Made by a program: the position numbers and the translations under genes
The notes under the pieces: model-generated
Seen by the model: the letters and a program-made list of their open reading frames with translations, nothing else
What the model was told of the DNA's origin: nothing
Database searches by the model: none
Part shown: positions 39,702-48,370 of the stretch, piece after piece
Layout: every line of letters begins with the position of its first letter
Position numbering within the stretch: position 1 is the first letter of the stretch
DNA from: Planctomyces sp. SH-PL62
GTDB lineage: Bacteria > Planctomycetota > Planctomycetia > Isosphaerales > Isosphaeraceae
Assembly: GCF_001610895.1 (NCBI RefSeq)
Contig: NZ_CP011274.1
Span: 33,875-97,874 of the forward strand
DNA length: 64,000 bases
Direction: 5' to 3'

Positions 39702-40046
39702 ATGCAGCAGACCTCGCAATTGCACCAGACCGCGGACTCCCACCACCAGGCGCACCACGTCATCGCCGTCAAGACGTACGTCACCATCTACGTGGTGCTG
39801 ATGGTGCTGCTGGCGGCGACGGTGGGGGTCCACTTCATGGACCTGGGCGCCGTCGCCTTGCCCATCGCCATGGCGATCGCCATGGTCAAGGCCGTCCTGA
39901 TCGTGCTGTTCTTCATGCACGTCTACTACAGCGCCCCGCTGACCTGGGCCGTGGCGTCCGGCTCCCTCCTCTGGCTGGCCCTGTTCCTCGCCTTCCTCGT
40001 GGCCGACTACGCCGGCCGCGGCTGGCTGGACATCCCCGGCAAGTGA
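39702..40046 (+). CDS. ctaF: Cytochrome c oxidase subunit IV (CtaF-like)
   Basis: A 114-residue protein with a His-rich start (QTADSHHQAHHVIAVKTY) and three helices, including AIAMVKAVLIVLFFMHV, the usual signature of prokaryotic subunit IV with its Lys and His in the membrane. It closes the respiratory operon and is followed by a hairpin. Confidence 0.9.
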   Translation: MQQTSQLHQTADSHHQAHHVIAVKTYVTIYVVLMVLLAATVGVHFMDLGAVALPIAMAIAMVKAVLIVLFFMHVYYSAPLTWAVASGSLLWLALFLAFLVADYAGRGWLDIPGK

Positions 40047-40456
40047 CGCCGGGAGCCCCCGCCCCTCCGCCGACTCGAACCGGCGCCGCCTCCACCTGAG
40101 GGCGGCGCCGGCGTCGGTTCCTCCCCCCTTCCCTTCCCCGCCATCGGGACCCTCTCGCCGCCACGGCGAAGCAAGACGACGCTCATCGCCCGCCGCGCGG
40201 CCGTACCCCCGGTTCGGCGGTCGTACGCGCCGACGCGACACGTCATCATCGTCGGATGCCCGATGCATGAGCCCCGCCGACAGGCTATGATGAGCTTTCG
40301 GGGCTGGCCGGCGGCATCGGCCCCCCCTCGTCGAGCCCGCCGGATTCGCATCACGGCCGCTCGAATCCCCTCCCCCCGAGATCGTCCATCCGACCTGGCC
40401 GGGCCCGCGGAGCCCATCCGCGCGAGCGCGCCGTCGGCGAACACGGGAACTCACGC
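40047..40456. other. Intergenic region after the respiratory operon
   Basis: About 410 bases. It opens with the hairpin at 40080-40111. A TATGAT at 40286-40291 could be a -10 box for the following gene, but no matching -35 box is seen. Nothing else was recognised. Confidence 0.4.
40080..40111 (+). terminator. Terminator of the act-cta operon
   Basis: A perfect 11-bp GC stem (CCGGCGCCGCC at 40080-40090; complement at 40101-40111) with a 10-base loop, 34 bases past the ctaF stop. The T-tract is weak (GGTTCCTCC). Confidence 0.5.
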
Positions 40457-41032
40457 ATGAGCCACAACGCGAAGCCGGCCCTCCTCTCCTCGGCCGTGGC
40501 GGCCGCCTTGATCCTGGCGACGATGATGGCGGCGGCCGCCGGACGCCCCGAAGCACCGGATTCGGCCCCCAAGGGGGACGCGGACGCGACGTCGTCCCAG
40601 GTCGAAATCCCGCGCACCGCCGAGGAGGCGCGTGGCCAGGCCAGGCTCCTCCACGAGTCGATCCACGTCACGCTCCAGATCATGCACAGCCGCTACTACC
40701 GTGAGGACGAAGGGATGCCGCTCCCCGCCCTCACCCTGGAGACGGTCTTCGACGAGCTGGCGACCAGCCGGAACCTCGAATTCCACTGGATGGCCGTCGA
40801 CGCCAAGCCCATGAGCGTCGACCACAAGCCCAGGGACCAGTTCGAACGCGACGCCGTCGAGGCCCTCGGCTCGGGCAAGGAGACCTTCGAAATCGCCGAA
40901 CCCGACGCCTACCGGCTCGCCGGCGCGATCACCCTCTCCTCGCAATGCCTGAAGTGCCACCTGCCGAACCGGACCGACACCAAGCCGCGCACCGCCGCGC
41001 TGGTCATCACCGTCCCCTTCGGCAAGGACTGA
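40457..41032 (+). CDS. Exported Tll0287-like (DUF3365) monohaem protein
   Basis: A 191-residue exported protein with a signal peptide (LLSSAVAAALILATMMAAAAG). The helical body carries LLHESIHVTLQIMHSRYY and LATSRNLEFHWMAVD, and the haem site CLKCHLP lies near residue 163. The order of a PAS-like helical fold followed by a C-terminal CxxCH matches the DUF3365/Tll0287-like family, seen as redox-sensing domains or free periplasmic haem proteins. Placement right after the respiratory operon suggests a redox link, but it has its own leader. It converges on the next minus-strand gene at a bidirectional hairpin. Confidence 0.8.
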   Translation: MSHNAKPALLSSAVAAALILATMMAAAAGRPEAPDSAPKGDADATSSQVEIPRTAEEARGQARLLHESIHVTLQIMHSRYYREDEGMPLPALTLETVFDELATSRNLEFHWMAVDAKPMSVDHKPRDQFERDAVEALGSGKETFEIAEPDAYRLAGAITLSSQCLKCHLPNRTDTKPRTAALVITVPFGKD

Positions 41033-41041
41033 GCCGCCCAG

Positions 41042-41098
41042 GCGAGGACGCCCCGAGCGCCGCGACGCGAGGTCGAGCGGCGGCCGGGGCGTCCTCGC
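41042..41098. terminator. Bidirectional hairpin between convergent genes
   Basis: A perfect 13-bp stem (GCGAGGACGCCCC at 41042-41054; complement at 41086-41098) with a 31-base loop that can fold further. It separates the DUF3365 gene and the minus-strand gene at 41112. Confidence 0.6.
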
Positions 41099-41111
41099 GC
41101 GCCGCCGGAGA

Positions 41112-41318
41112 TCAGCGTTCGTCGGTCAATTGCCGCTCGGGATCGTGCGGCGGCGGGGCCGGGAGGCCGGCTTCCGGCTTGCTCGGCGGCGCGGGGGCGT
41201 CCTCGGACCGGACGACGTCCGCCGCCTCGACGACGACCCCCTCGTCGGCGGGCTCGGCCCGGATCCCGCTGGCCCCGGTCATCGTGCGCTGGTCGCTCTT
41301 CTCGTTCGGGTCCGCCAT
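41112..41318 (-). CDS. Small disordered acidic protein
   Basis: A 68-residue protein starting MADPNEKSDQRTMTGASG, with GAGAGG upstream of the ATG. It is rich in Asp, Glu, Pro and Ala, with no hydrophobic core, Cys or membrane segment. It lies downstream of the stress-protein gene on the same strand, separated by that gene's terminator. Function unknown; its composition recalls small stress-associated proteins. Confidence 0.5.
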   Translation of the reverse strand: MADPNEKSDQRTMTGASGIRAEPADEGVVVEAADVVRSEDAPAPPSKPEAGLPAPPPHDPERQLTDER

Positions 41319-41374
41319 GGCGTTTCCTCTCCTCTCGCATGCCGAGCGGTCGCGGGCCTCGCGTGAGCGCAAAG

Positions 41375-41411
41375 CGAGACGGGCGGGGCGTGGGGCACCT
41401 CGCCCGTCTCG
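41375..41411 (-). terminator. Terminator of the YflT-like stress gene
   Basis: A perfect 11-bp stem (CGAGACGGGCG at 41375-41385; complement at 41401-41411) with a 15-base loop. On the minus strand it is followed by CTTTGCG, and it lies 36 bases beyond the stop. Confidence 0.55.
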
Positions 41412-41447
41412 GCCGCATTCGCGCGAGGTGGGTCGCGAGTCCCGGCC

Positions 41448-41963
41448 TCAGATGGCGGTGGTGGCGCGGCTGCTGCGGTCGTAGCCTCCGGCCGATCGGA
41501 TGATGGCCGCGGCCTCGGCCGCGCGGGCCCCGGCGTCGACGGTCACGATCGTGCGCCCGGCCTCGAACTCGCCCTGATAGTAGGTGGCTTCCTCTTCGGG
41601 GATGCCCGCGCCTACGAGCGCGCCGACCAGCCCGGCGATGCCCGCCCCGGCCGCCGCGTTGGAGAGGACGACCCCCAGCGTGCCGGCCATGATGGCCGGG
41701 CCGACGACCGGGATGACGCCGGAGAGCACGCCGAGGCCCGCCAGGGCGCCCAGGCCGAGCCCCGTCAGCGCGCCGGCCAGCGCGCCCGATTCGGCCTGCG
41801 AGCCCGCGTCGGAGACCCTGGCGTCGCTCACCCCTTCGACGTGCTGAGTGGCGACGCCGATATGCTTGTCGGTGAAGCCGGCGGCGTGGAGGTCGGTGAC
41901 GGCCTGGTTGGCTTGGCGACGGTCTTCGAAGACGCCGACGACGGGGGAAATCACGGTGCTCAT
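41448..41963 (-). CDS. YflT/17M-type general stress protein
   Basis: A 171-residue protein from the ATG at 41963. It has the N-terminal alpha/beta segment of the YflT/17M heat-induced family (VVGVFEDRRQANQAVTDLHA, then GFTDKHIGVAT). A Gly/Ala-rich hydrophobic middle follows (ALTGLGLGALAGLGVLSG and VVGPAIMAGTLGVVLSNAAA), then GIPEEEATYYQGEFEAGRTI, a frequent element of this group, and a short C-terminal strand. The middle could form a helical hairpin in a membrane. A general stress role is inferred from the family. Confidence 0.8.
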   Translation of the reverse strand: MSTVISPVVGVFEDRRQANQAVTDLHAAGFTDKHIGVATQHVEGVSDARVSDAGSQAESGALAGALTGLGLGALAGLGVLSGVIPVVGPAIMAGTLGVVLSNAAAGAGIAGLVGALVGAGIPEEEATYYQGEFEAGRTIVTVDAGARAAEAAAIIRSAGGYDRSSRATTAI

Positions 41964-42097
41964 GATCGGAAACCTCGACGAATGACTGGGGCCTGAACGC
42001 CCCGCGAGAAGGGAGAGACTCTCGTCTACATGAATTGATCTCCTCGCAAACGGGATGCCGCGTCGCACGTCAATCCCACCCTCGTCGGCCCGTCGGA

Positions 42098-43060
42098 TCA
42101 GTTGTCGCGACTCCGGGCGTGGCAGCTCGCGCAGCTCCGGGCCACGGCGGCGAACGCGGCTTCACGCTCGTCGGGCGTCGAGCCGGTCGGCGGCTGGTCG
42201 AGGGCGTCGCGCAGCTCGCCCGCGCGGCGTTCGGCTTCGGCCGCCTCGCGCAGGAAGGAGTCGCCCCGGGCTCGCGACTCGTCCAGCCGCGTGGCCTCCC
42301 GGAACAGCTCGAGGACCTGGAGCGCCTCGTGCGCCGGATCGTCTTCGGGACGGTCGGCCGTCGCGGGGAATCCGGACTTGCGAGCCTCCTTCAAACGGTC
42401 CCATCGCTCGTCGAGCCGGACCATCAGGTCCACCAGCGCCGGCGTCTCGGAGCGCTCGGGGAGGTCACGACCGGCCCGCTCCAGCTCCTCGACGGTCGGC
42501 GGGAGGAACTCGCGGACCGAGGCGTAGAGGCCCCGGTAATCGGCGGACGTGCCCGCCTGCGTCATCCAGGCGAGGGCCTGGTCCCGGGTCCAGTCCTCCG
42601 AGGCCAGGCCGCAGACGGCGGCGGCGGCCGGCCCGCGATGCTTGCCGTGATGGCAATGGACGTAGACCGGGCCGGGCAAGGACCGGAGCGCCGCGACGAG
42701 ACGCACCGCCTGCTCGCGCGGGACGCCGTCGTAGCCGATGGGAAGGTGGACGTATCGCAGGCCCACCTTGCGCGCGGCCTCGACGTCGGGGGCCGCCCCG
42801 TCGACGCTGATGATCGTCCTGATCCCAAGCCCCTCCAGGGCCTTCCAGTCCCGCTCCTCGCGCGGGTCTCCGCCGCTGTAGAGCCTGGGACTCAAGCGGA
42901 AGGCGTTCTCGATCTCGCCGATCTCGATCCGCTCCGGAGTCCCGGGTCCGGAAGGCTCCTCGACCGCCGCCGAAGGGCCCTGCGCGGCGACCAGCAGGAG
43001 GGACAGGAAGACGGCCGAAGCCCCGGCGGAAAGGCTGACGCCGCGAACGCGTTCGATCAT
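42098..43060 (-). CDS. Exported dual-specificity-type phosphatase fused to a cytochrome c'-like domain
   Basis: A 320-residue protein from the ATG at 43060. A signal peptide or anchor (VSLSAGASAVFLSLLLVAAQ) is followed by a Tyr/dual-specificity phosphatase fold: RLSPRLYSGGDPREERDW, TIISVDGAAP, then the P-loop VHCHHGKHRGP with catalytic Cys136 and Arg142 (HC-x5-R). From about residue 200 it is all helical and ends RSCASCHARSRDN, with Cys310, Cys313 and His314 forming a c-type haem site at the extreme C-terminus, as in cytochrome c'/c556. Both parts are in one uninterrupted frame. The pairing suggests a periplasmic phosphatase controlled by, or coupled to, a haem; this is inference. It is divergent from the RTX protein gene. 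Confidence 0.75.
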   Translation of the reverse strand: MIERVRGVSLSAGASAVFLSLLLVAAQGPSAAVEEPSGPGTPERIEIGEIENAFRLSPRLYSGGDPREERDWKALEGLGIRTIISVDGAAPDVEAARKVGLRYVHLPIGYDGVPREQAVRLVAALRSLPGPVYVHCHHGKHRGPAAAAVCGLASEDWTRDQALAWMTQAGTSADYRGLYASVREFLPPTVEELERAGRDLPERSETPALVDLMVRLDERWDRLKEARKSGFPATADRPEDDPAHEALQVLELFREATRLDESRARGDSFLREAAEAERRAGELRDALDQPPTGSTPDEREAAFAAVARSCASCHARSRDN

Positions 43061-43351
43061 CGGGAGCTTCTCCGATCGTCCTGGAGCCTCGTCGCGTCGG
43101 GGGGACGCGGGCCGAGGGCCGGCCTGGATTTTAGCGGGGCCGCCGCGAGCCGGGAAGGTCCGAGGCTCCGGCGTCGGAGGTGCGGTCCCGCTCGGATCGA
43201 CATCGTTCACTCATGCGGATTTTTTCAACACATTTACGAGAGTTTTGGGCATCATGGATCTCGTTCGGTTTTGGAGAGCGACCCGGCGGGACGCCGCCGG
43301 TCGACGCTCGACTCGGGAATGGACCGCACCAACAGGTAAGGAGACGCTCCC

Positions 43352-44914
43352 ATGTTCGAACGCCGCGTGGACGCCATGCTTCGAAGCCGTCGACGACGGA
43401 CCCGCCGCCGATTCGAGATCGAGTGGCTGGACGACCGGATCGCGCCGGCGGTCTCGGCCGTGTTCAGCCCCGGGGTCGGGGCGCTCAGCGTCTTCGGCGA
43501 CTCGCTCGCCAACGCCATCACGGTCAGCCGGAACGCGGCGGGTGCGATCCTGGTCAACGGCGGGGCCGTCGCCGTCCTGGGGGGGACCCCGACCGTCGCC
43601 AACACCGCCTCCATCGCGGTCTTCGGCCAGGGCGGCAACGACGTCATCACGCTCAACGAGGCCAACGGCGCGCTCCCGAGGGCCAACCTGTTCGGCGGCA
43701 CGGGGAACGACGTCCTGACCGGCGGCTCGGGCGCGGACATGCTCTTCGGCCAGAGCGGCAACGATACGCTCCTGGGCAAAGGGGGGGCCGACTTCCTCTT
43801 CGGAGGCTCCGACCAGGACGTGCTGACCGGCGGCGACGGCGACGACCAGGTCTTCGGCGAGTCGGGCGACGACCGGATGATCTGGAATCCGGGAGACGAC
43901 ACCGACCTGAACGAAGGGGGAGACGGGACCGACGTCGTCCAGGTCAACGGCGGCAACGGGGCCGAGGTCTTCACCGTCACGGCGAACGGCACCCGCGTGC
44001 GGTTCGATCGCATCAACCCCGCGCCGTTCTCCATCGACATCGGCACATCCGAGAGCCTCGTCCTCAACGCCAACGGCGGCGACGACCAGTTCTCGGCTAC
44101 CGGAAACCTCGCCGCGCTCATCGCGATCACCGTCGACGGCGGGGCCGGGAACGACGTCCTCCTGGGGAGCAATGGGGCCGACCTGTTGATCGGCGGCGAC
44201 GGGAACGACTTCATCGACGGCCAGCAGGGGAGCGACGTCGCCCTGATGGGCGCCGGCGACGACGTCTTCAACTGGGACCCGGGCGACGGCAGCGACGTCG
44301 TCGAGGGCCAGGCCGGGGCCGACCGGATGGCGTTCAACGGGGCCAACATCAACGAGATCTTCGACATCTCGGCCAACGGCGGCCGGGTGCGGTTCACCCG
44401 CGACGTCGCCAACATCGTCATGGACCTGAACGACGTCGAAGCCATCGACCTGAACGCCCGCGGCGGGGCCGACGTCGTCAGGGTCAACGACCTCTCGGGG
44501 ACGGACGTGATCGCCCTGAACTTCAACCTCGCCGCGAGCGGCGGGGGGGGCGACGGCGCGGCCGACAGGGTGATCGTCAACGGCGGCAACGGCGACGACG
44601 TGATCCTCGCCAGCGGCGACGCGGCCGGGACCACCGTCCTGGGCCTCGCGGCGACGGTGAACATCACCGGCGCGGAGGCGGGCAACGACGTCCTCCAGAT
44701 CAACGCGCTGGCGGGCGACGACGTGGTCGACGGGACCGGCCTGGCCGCGAACGCCATCGGCCTGACCGCCGACGGCGGGGACGGCGATGACGTCCTCCTG
44801 GGCGGGGCGGGGAACGACGTGCTCCTGGGAGGCCCCGGCGACGACGTGCTGATCGGCGGCCCGGGCCTCGACGTCCTGGACGGCGGCCCCGGCGACAACG
44901 TCGTGATCCAGTGA
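43352..44914 (+). CDS. Surface RTX-repeat calcium-binding protein
   Basis: A 520-residue protein. The N-terminus is very Arg-rich and reaches WLDDRIAPAVSAVF (about 25-38), the planctomycete LEDR-like motif found at the start of many exported surface proteins. The rest is made of glycine/aspartate nonapeptides in several blocks: GGTGNDVLTGGSGADMLFGQ (about 113-132), GGAGNDVLLGSNGADLLIGG (about 264) and GGAGNDVLLGGPGDDVLIGG near the end. These fold into calcium-loaded parallel beta-rolls. No catalytic domain is visible, so a structural or adhesive role is likely. A type I secretion system is not in the window. Confidence 0.88.
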   Translation: MFERRVDAMLRSRRRRTRRRFEIEWLDDRIAPAVSAVFSPGVGALSVFGDSLANAITVSRNAAGAILVNGGAVAVLGGTPTVANTASIAVFGQGGNDVITLNEANGALPRANLFGGTGNDVLTGGSGADMLFGQSGNDTLLGKGGADFLFGGSDQDVLTGGDGDDQVFGESGDDRMIWNPGDDTDLNEGGDGTDVVQVNGGNGAEVFTVTANGTRVRFDRINPAPFSIDIGTSESLVLNANGGDDQFSATGNLAALIAITVDGGAGNDVLLGSNGADLLIGGDGNDFIDGQQGSDVALMGAGDDVFNWDPGDGSDVVEGQAGADRMAFNGANINEIFDISANGGRVRFTRDVANIVMDLNDVEAIDLNARGGADVVRVNDLSGTDVIALNFNLAASGGGGDGAADRVIVNGGNGDDVILASGDAAGTTVLGLAATVNITGAEAGNDVLQINALAGDDVVDGTGLAANAIGLTADGGDGDDVLLGGAGNDVLLGGPGDDVLIGGPGLDVLDGGPGDNVVIQ

Positions 44915-44934
44915 CCTCGCGGCCGGATGCCCGA

Positions 44935-44966
44935 GACGGCCCGCCGCGCCTCGCGGCCGGGCCGTC
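44935..44966 (+). terminator. Hairpin after the RTX gene
   Basis: A 9-bp stem (GACGGCCCG at 44935-44943; complement at 44958-44966) with an inner CCGCG/CGCGG pairing, 20 bases past the stop. It has no T-tract. Confidence 0.35.
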
Positions 44967-45012
44967 CCGGCGTCCCCCTTCCCCGACCCTTCCACCCCAC
45001 TCGGAGCGAATC

Positions 45013-46092
45013 ATGGACGCGACCACGCGCCCGGACGAGGCCGCGCGCACGGAGCGGTTCGGCCAGACCATGAGCGAGGTCCTGAACCACGCGGCGCTGG
45101 CGCTGATGGCGTCGATCGGCCACCGCACGGGCCTGTTCGACGCGATGGCCGGCCTGCCCCCGACGACGAGCGAGGGCGTGGCGACGGCCGCCGGCCTGAA
45201 TGAGCGGTACGTCCGCGAATGGTTGGGGGCGATGGTCGCCGGCGGCGTGGTCGAGCACGACCCGGACGCCGGCCTGTACCGGCTCCCCGAGGAGCACGCG
45301 GCCTGGCTGACCCGGTCGACGAAGCTGGTCAACGCGGCGGCCTCGGCGCAGTGGATCGCCGTGCTGGGGGCCGCCGAGACCTCGGTCGTCGACGCCTTCC
45401 GCCACGGCCGGGGGGTCCCCTACTCCGCCTACCCCCGATTCCACCAGGTGATGGCCGAGGAGAGCCAGCAGTCGGTCGTCGATTCTTTGATGGAACACAT
45501 CCTGCCGATGGCGCCCGGACTGGCCGATCGGCTGGAAGCCGGCGCGGACGCGCTCGACGTCGGTTGCGGGGCCGGCCACGCTCTGCACCTCCTGGCCGAG
45601 ACCTTCCCCGCGAGCCGGTTCGTCGGCCGCGATTTCTCCGAGGAGGCGATCGCCCTGGCTCGCGGCGAGGCCGACCGCCGCGGCCTGAACAACGTCCGCT
45701 TCGAGGTCCGCGACGCGGCCCTCCCGTGCGACCCGGAAGCGTACGACCTGATCACGGCCTTCGACGCGATCCACGACCAGGCCCGCCCGGCGGGCGTGCT
45801 CCACGCCGTCTCCGAGGCTCTCCGCCCCGACGGCGTCTTCCTGATGCAGGACATCTCCGGCGCCGGCTGCCACCACCGGGACGCGTCCCACCCGTTCGGG
45901 ACGTTCCTCTACGCCATCTCCTGCATGCACTGCATGTCCGTCTCGCTCGCCAACGGCGGGCCCGGGCTCGGCGCCATGTGGGGCCGGCCGCAAGCCGAGG
46001 CCATGCTCCGCGCCGCCGGCTTCAACCTCGTGACCGTCCGCGAATCGCCACACGACCCCTTGAATTTCTATTACGTCTGCCGAAAGGGCTGA
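45013..46092 (+). CDS. Class I SAM-dependent methyltransferase with winged-helix N-terminus
   Basis: A 359-residue protein from the ATG at 45013, preceded by CGGAGCG. The N-terminal 110 residues look like a dimerisation winged helix (TSEGVATAAGLNERYVREWL, then GAMVAGGVVEHD). The Rossmann methyltransferase follows: ALDVGCGAGHALHLLAETFP is motif I for SAM, FVGRDFSEEAI contains the acidic end of strand 2, and YDLITAFDAIHDQARPAGV is motif post-I/II. CHHRDASHPFGTFLYAISCM resembles the YCAL-like insertion of S-adenosylmethionine rhodoquinone/tetracenomycin-type enzymes. The substrate is unknown; no biosynthetic neighbours help. Confidence 0.85.
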   Translation: MDATTRPDEAARTERFGQTMSEVLNHAALALMASIGHRTGLFDAMAGLPPTTSEGVATAAGLNERYVREWLGAMVAGGVVEHDPDAGLYRLPEEHAAWLTRSTKLVNAAASAQWIAVLGAAETSVVDAFRHGRGVPYSAYPRFHQVMAEESQQSVVDSLMEHILPMAPGLADRLEAGADALDVGCGAGHALHLLAETFPASRFVGRDFSEEAIALARGEADRRGLNNVRFEVRDAALPCDPEAYDLITAFDAIHDQARPAGVLHAVSEALRPDGVFLMQDISGAGCHHRDASHPFGTFLYAISCMHCMSVSLANGGPGLGAMWGRPQAEAMLRAAGFNLVTVRESPHDPLNFYYVCRKG

Positions 46093-46124
46093 CGGCACGC
46101 GCCGCGCCGTCGCCCAATCGGCCG

Positions 46125-46946
46125 TCAAGGCAAGGGCAGGAGGCGGCGGAGTTGCTGGATGGTGTCGCCCATCGCGTGCACCCGCTCGATGTTCGGGCCG
46201 GTGCGGCCCTGGGCGATGCGGTCGGTTCGGCTCACGAGCGGCCCGTACATCGCCTCGACGTTCCCCAGCTCGGCCGTGAGCCGGCCCGGACCGGACCCGC
46301 CCGCCGCGAGGTCGCGGAAGCGGGCCGCGACGGCGTTCAGGGCCTCGGCTTCGACCAGGAACTGCGATCCCTCCGGGACCACTCCGGCCGTGGGCGCGAA
46401 GTCCCGGATGTAGGAGTCGGTCTGCCCGAAGAGGCTGTCGGACAGCTCCTGGACCTGCCGTTGCGCGTCCAGACCCGGCTCGTACCTGGGCCGACGCACC
46501 TCGTAGTAGGTCATCGAGGGGGGCGGATAGATCGGCCCGTAGATATCCCCTTCGAGCCTCGGGAGGGGGAGCCCCGACCTGCCGAGCCCCGGGAAATCGA
46601 ACGTGGTCCGCGGGGGCCCGTAGCCCGGGGGCGGCGACAGGTACGGGCTCACCCTGGGGCTCGGCGGGGGCGGGTAGGCCTCGGCGCCGTCGAAGGGTTC
46701 CGCGTAGTAACCCCCGCGAGGCTCGCGGGCGTACGGCTCGGCGTATCCGCGGAAGCGACCGTCCGTGCGCCGCCGCTGCTCGAACCGCTTGTAGTATTCC
46801 TTCTCGCGATCGCGGCGGTCCTTGTCGAAGCCCTTGTAATCGCCGCCGCGTCGGCCCTTGTCCCACTCGTCCTTGTCGTCGGCGAGGGTCGAGCCGGCGC
46901 ACGCGAGCAGGCCGGTCATGGCAAGGATCAGGAGATGTGGTCGCAT
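46125..46946 (-). CDS. Secreted Pro/Tyr/Arg-rich protein of unknown function
   Basis: A 273-residue protein with a signal peptide ([22 protein letters not shown]; the Cys might be lipidated). A charged, low-complexity segment ([20 protein letters not shown]) and a Pro/Tyr/Gly-rich stretch (about 65-150) come next. The last 110 residues are predicted helical ([20 protein letters not shown] to [11 protein letters not shown]). No family is recognised. It converges on the methyltransferase gene 32 bases away. Confidence 0.7.
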   Translation of the reverse strand: MRPHLLILAMTGLLACAGSTLADDKDEWDKGRRGGDYKGFDKDRRDREKEYYKRFEQRRRTDGRFRGYAEPYAREPRGGYYAEPFDGAEAYPPPPSPRVSPYLSPPPGYGPPRTTFDFPGLGRSGLPLPRLEGDIYGPIYPPPSMTYYEVRRPRYEPGLDAQRQVQELSDSLFGQTDSYIRDFAPTAGVVPEGSQFLVEAEALNAVAARFRDLAAGGSGPGRLTAELGNVEAMYGPLVSRTDRIAQGRTGPNIERVHAMGDTIQQLRRLLPLP

Positions 46947-47161
46947 GGTGTCGCTCCTTCGGCGTGATGCCGTTGATGACCCTATGCCGAAGCAATCTCC
47001 ATGCCGGGAAGGCGGGCGAGCGGGCCCGAAGGAGAGCGGCCCGGGAATCCGCCGCGACGCGCCGCCCGGGCGGCGGCCTCGCCGCGTTGACCGCGGGCGG
47101 GGGGGTTGGAGACAATGGGCCGGTGCGGCTCGCGCCGCGGATTCCCTACCGAGGAGAAGAC

Positions 47162-47908
47162 ATGCCGAAGCTCGTCCTGTTGCGCCATGGCGAAAGCATC
47201 TGGAATAAAGAGAACCTGTTCACGGGATGGTACGACGTCGACCTGTCGGACCAGGGCAAGGTCGAGGCCAGGCGGGCCGGCGAGCTGCTGAAGGCCGAGG
47301 GCTTCACGTTCGACGTCGCCTTCACGTCGGTCCTCAAGCGGGCCATCCGCACCCTCTGCTCGGCGCTCGACGAGCTGGACCTGCTTTGGATCCCCGTCGT
47401 CAAGTCCTGGAAGCTGAACGAGCGGCACTACGGGGCGCTTCAGGGATTGAACAAGGCCGAGACGGCCGCCAAGTACGGCGACGATCAAGTACTGGTCTGG
47501 CGGCGGAGCTACGACACCCCCCCGCCGTCCCTGGAGGAGTCCGACCCCCGCTACCCCGGCTCCGACCCCCGCTACGTCGACCTGACCCCGGCCGAACTCC
47601 CGAAGACCGAGTGCCTCAAGGACACCGTCGACCGGGTTCTCCCCTACTGGAACGAGACGATCGCCCCGGCGATCAAGAGCGGCAAGAAGGTCATCATCGC
47701 CGCCCACGGCAACAGCCTCCGGGCGCTCGTGAAGTACCTCGACGGGATCTCGGATGAGGATATCATCAGCCTCAACATCCCGACCGGCATCCCCCTGGTC
47801 TACGAGCTGGACGACGACCTGAAGCCGATCAAGTCGTACTACCTCGGCGACCAGGCCGAGATCGCCGCCAAGGCCGCCGCCGTCGCCGCCCAGGGCAAGG
47901 CCAAGTAA
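47162..47908 (+). CDS. gpmA: 2,3-bisphosphoglycerate-dependent phosphoglycerate mutase
   Basis: A 248-residue cytosolic glycolytic enzyme converting 3- to 2-phosphoglycerate. The phosphohistidine motif is [20 protein letters not shown] (His about 9), and the second His lies in [38 protein letters not shown] is the dPGM substrate loop. Length matches GpmA. GAGGAGAAG precedes the ATG. The Ala/Lys-rich tail ([14 protein letters not shown]) is a little longer than usual. Confidence 0.96.
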   Translation: MPKLVLLRHGESIWNKENLFTGWYDVDLSDQGKVEARRAGELLKAEGFTFDVAFTSVLKRAIRTLCSALDELDLLWIPVVKSWKLNERHYGALQGLNKAETAAKYGDDQVLVWRRSYDTPPPSLEESDPRYPGSDPRYVDLTPAELPKTECLKDTVDRVLPYWNETIAPAIKSGKKVIIAAHGNSLRALVKYLDGISDEDIISLNIPTGIPLVYELDDDLKPIKSYYLGDQAEIAAKAAAVAAQGKAK

Positions 47909-47935
47909 GCGGAGCGCCCCCACCTTGAAACCACA

Positions 47936-48005
47936 CGACCTCCATCCGGCCCGGTCGGTCCCCCTCCCCCTGGGAGCCGCGGCCCGACCGCGAGGATGGA
48001 GGTCG
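47936..48005 (+). terminator. Extended hairpin after gpmA
   Basis: An outer 12-bp stem (CGACCTCCATCC at 47936-47947; complement at 47994-48005) encloses an inner stem (CGGTCGG at 47952-47958 with CCGACCG at 47984-47990). It starts 28 bases after the stop. No T-tract, so termination is plausible rather than certain. Confidence 0.45.
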
Positions 48006-48370
48006 TCGCGCTTCGGGGACGCGCCGAACGGTGGAGCGTCGGCGGGCGCAGGCGCAAAACAGGTCCGACGCCCCCCCCATCCCGGGCCTATGGGCTCGAC
48101 ATCGCCGGGCGTCGGGCTCACCCTGACGATCTTGACGGAAACCGTCGGGTTCCCGCCGGTTGGCCGGAGCTAAAGGGAATTATCCCCGGCAAAACCCGGC
48201 GGGCTGTCATAGCGACGGATTCTGCACATGTTGGTTCCAAGCCCATAGATTGGATAGTTTTGTCCACGTAGAATCTGCTGGCCGACGGGCTGATTTTTCG
48301 AACTCCCAGTGCAATGCCAGTCTGGCGTCCCCCTTCCACACACATCCGTCGGTCGATGAAAGAGGCTTTC
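48006..48370. other. Upstream region of the sulfatase gene
   Basis: About 365 bases, less GC-rich from 48170 to 48310. TTGGTT (48231-48236), a 16-base spacer and GATAGT (48253-48258) form a weak promoter candidate. No RNA gene could be folded here by eye. Confidence 0.35.

Noticed and set aside
43703..44880. Tandem DNA repeats in the RTX gene considered as CRISPR-like or satellite repeats
   Set aside because: The periodicity is the 27-base coding period of the Gly/Asp nonapeptide; there are no conserved direct repeats with unique spacers.
48160..48260. A possible tRNA-like or other structured RNA in the sulfatase leader (GGTTCCAAGCC and nearby repeats)
   Set aside because: I could not pair an acceptor stem or T-stem on either strand, and the reading frame across it has no family match.
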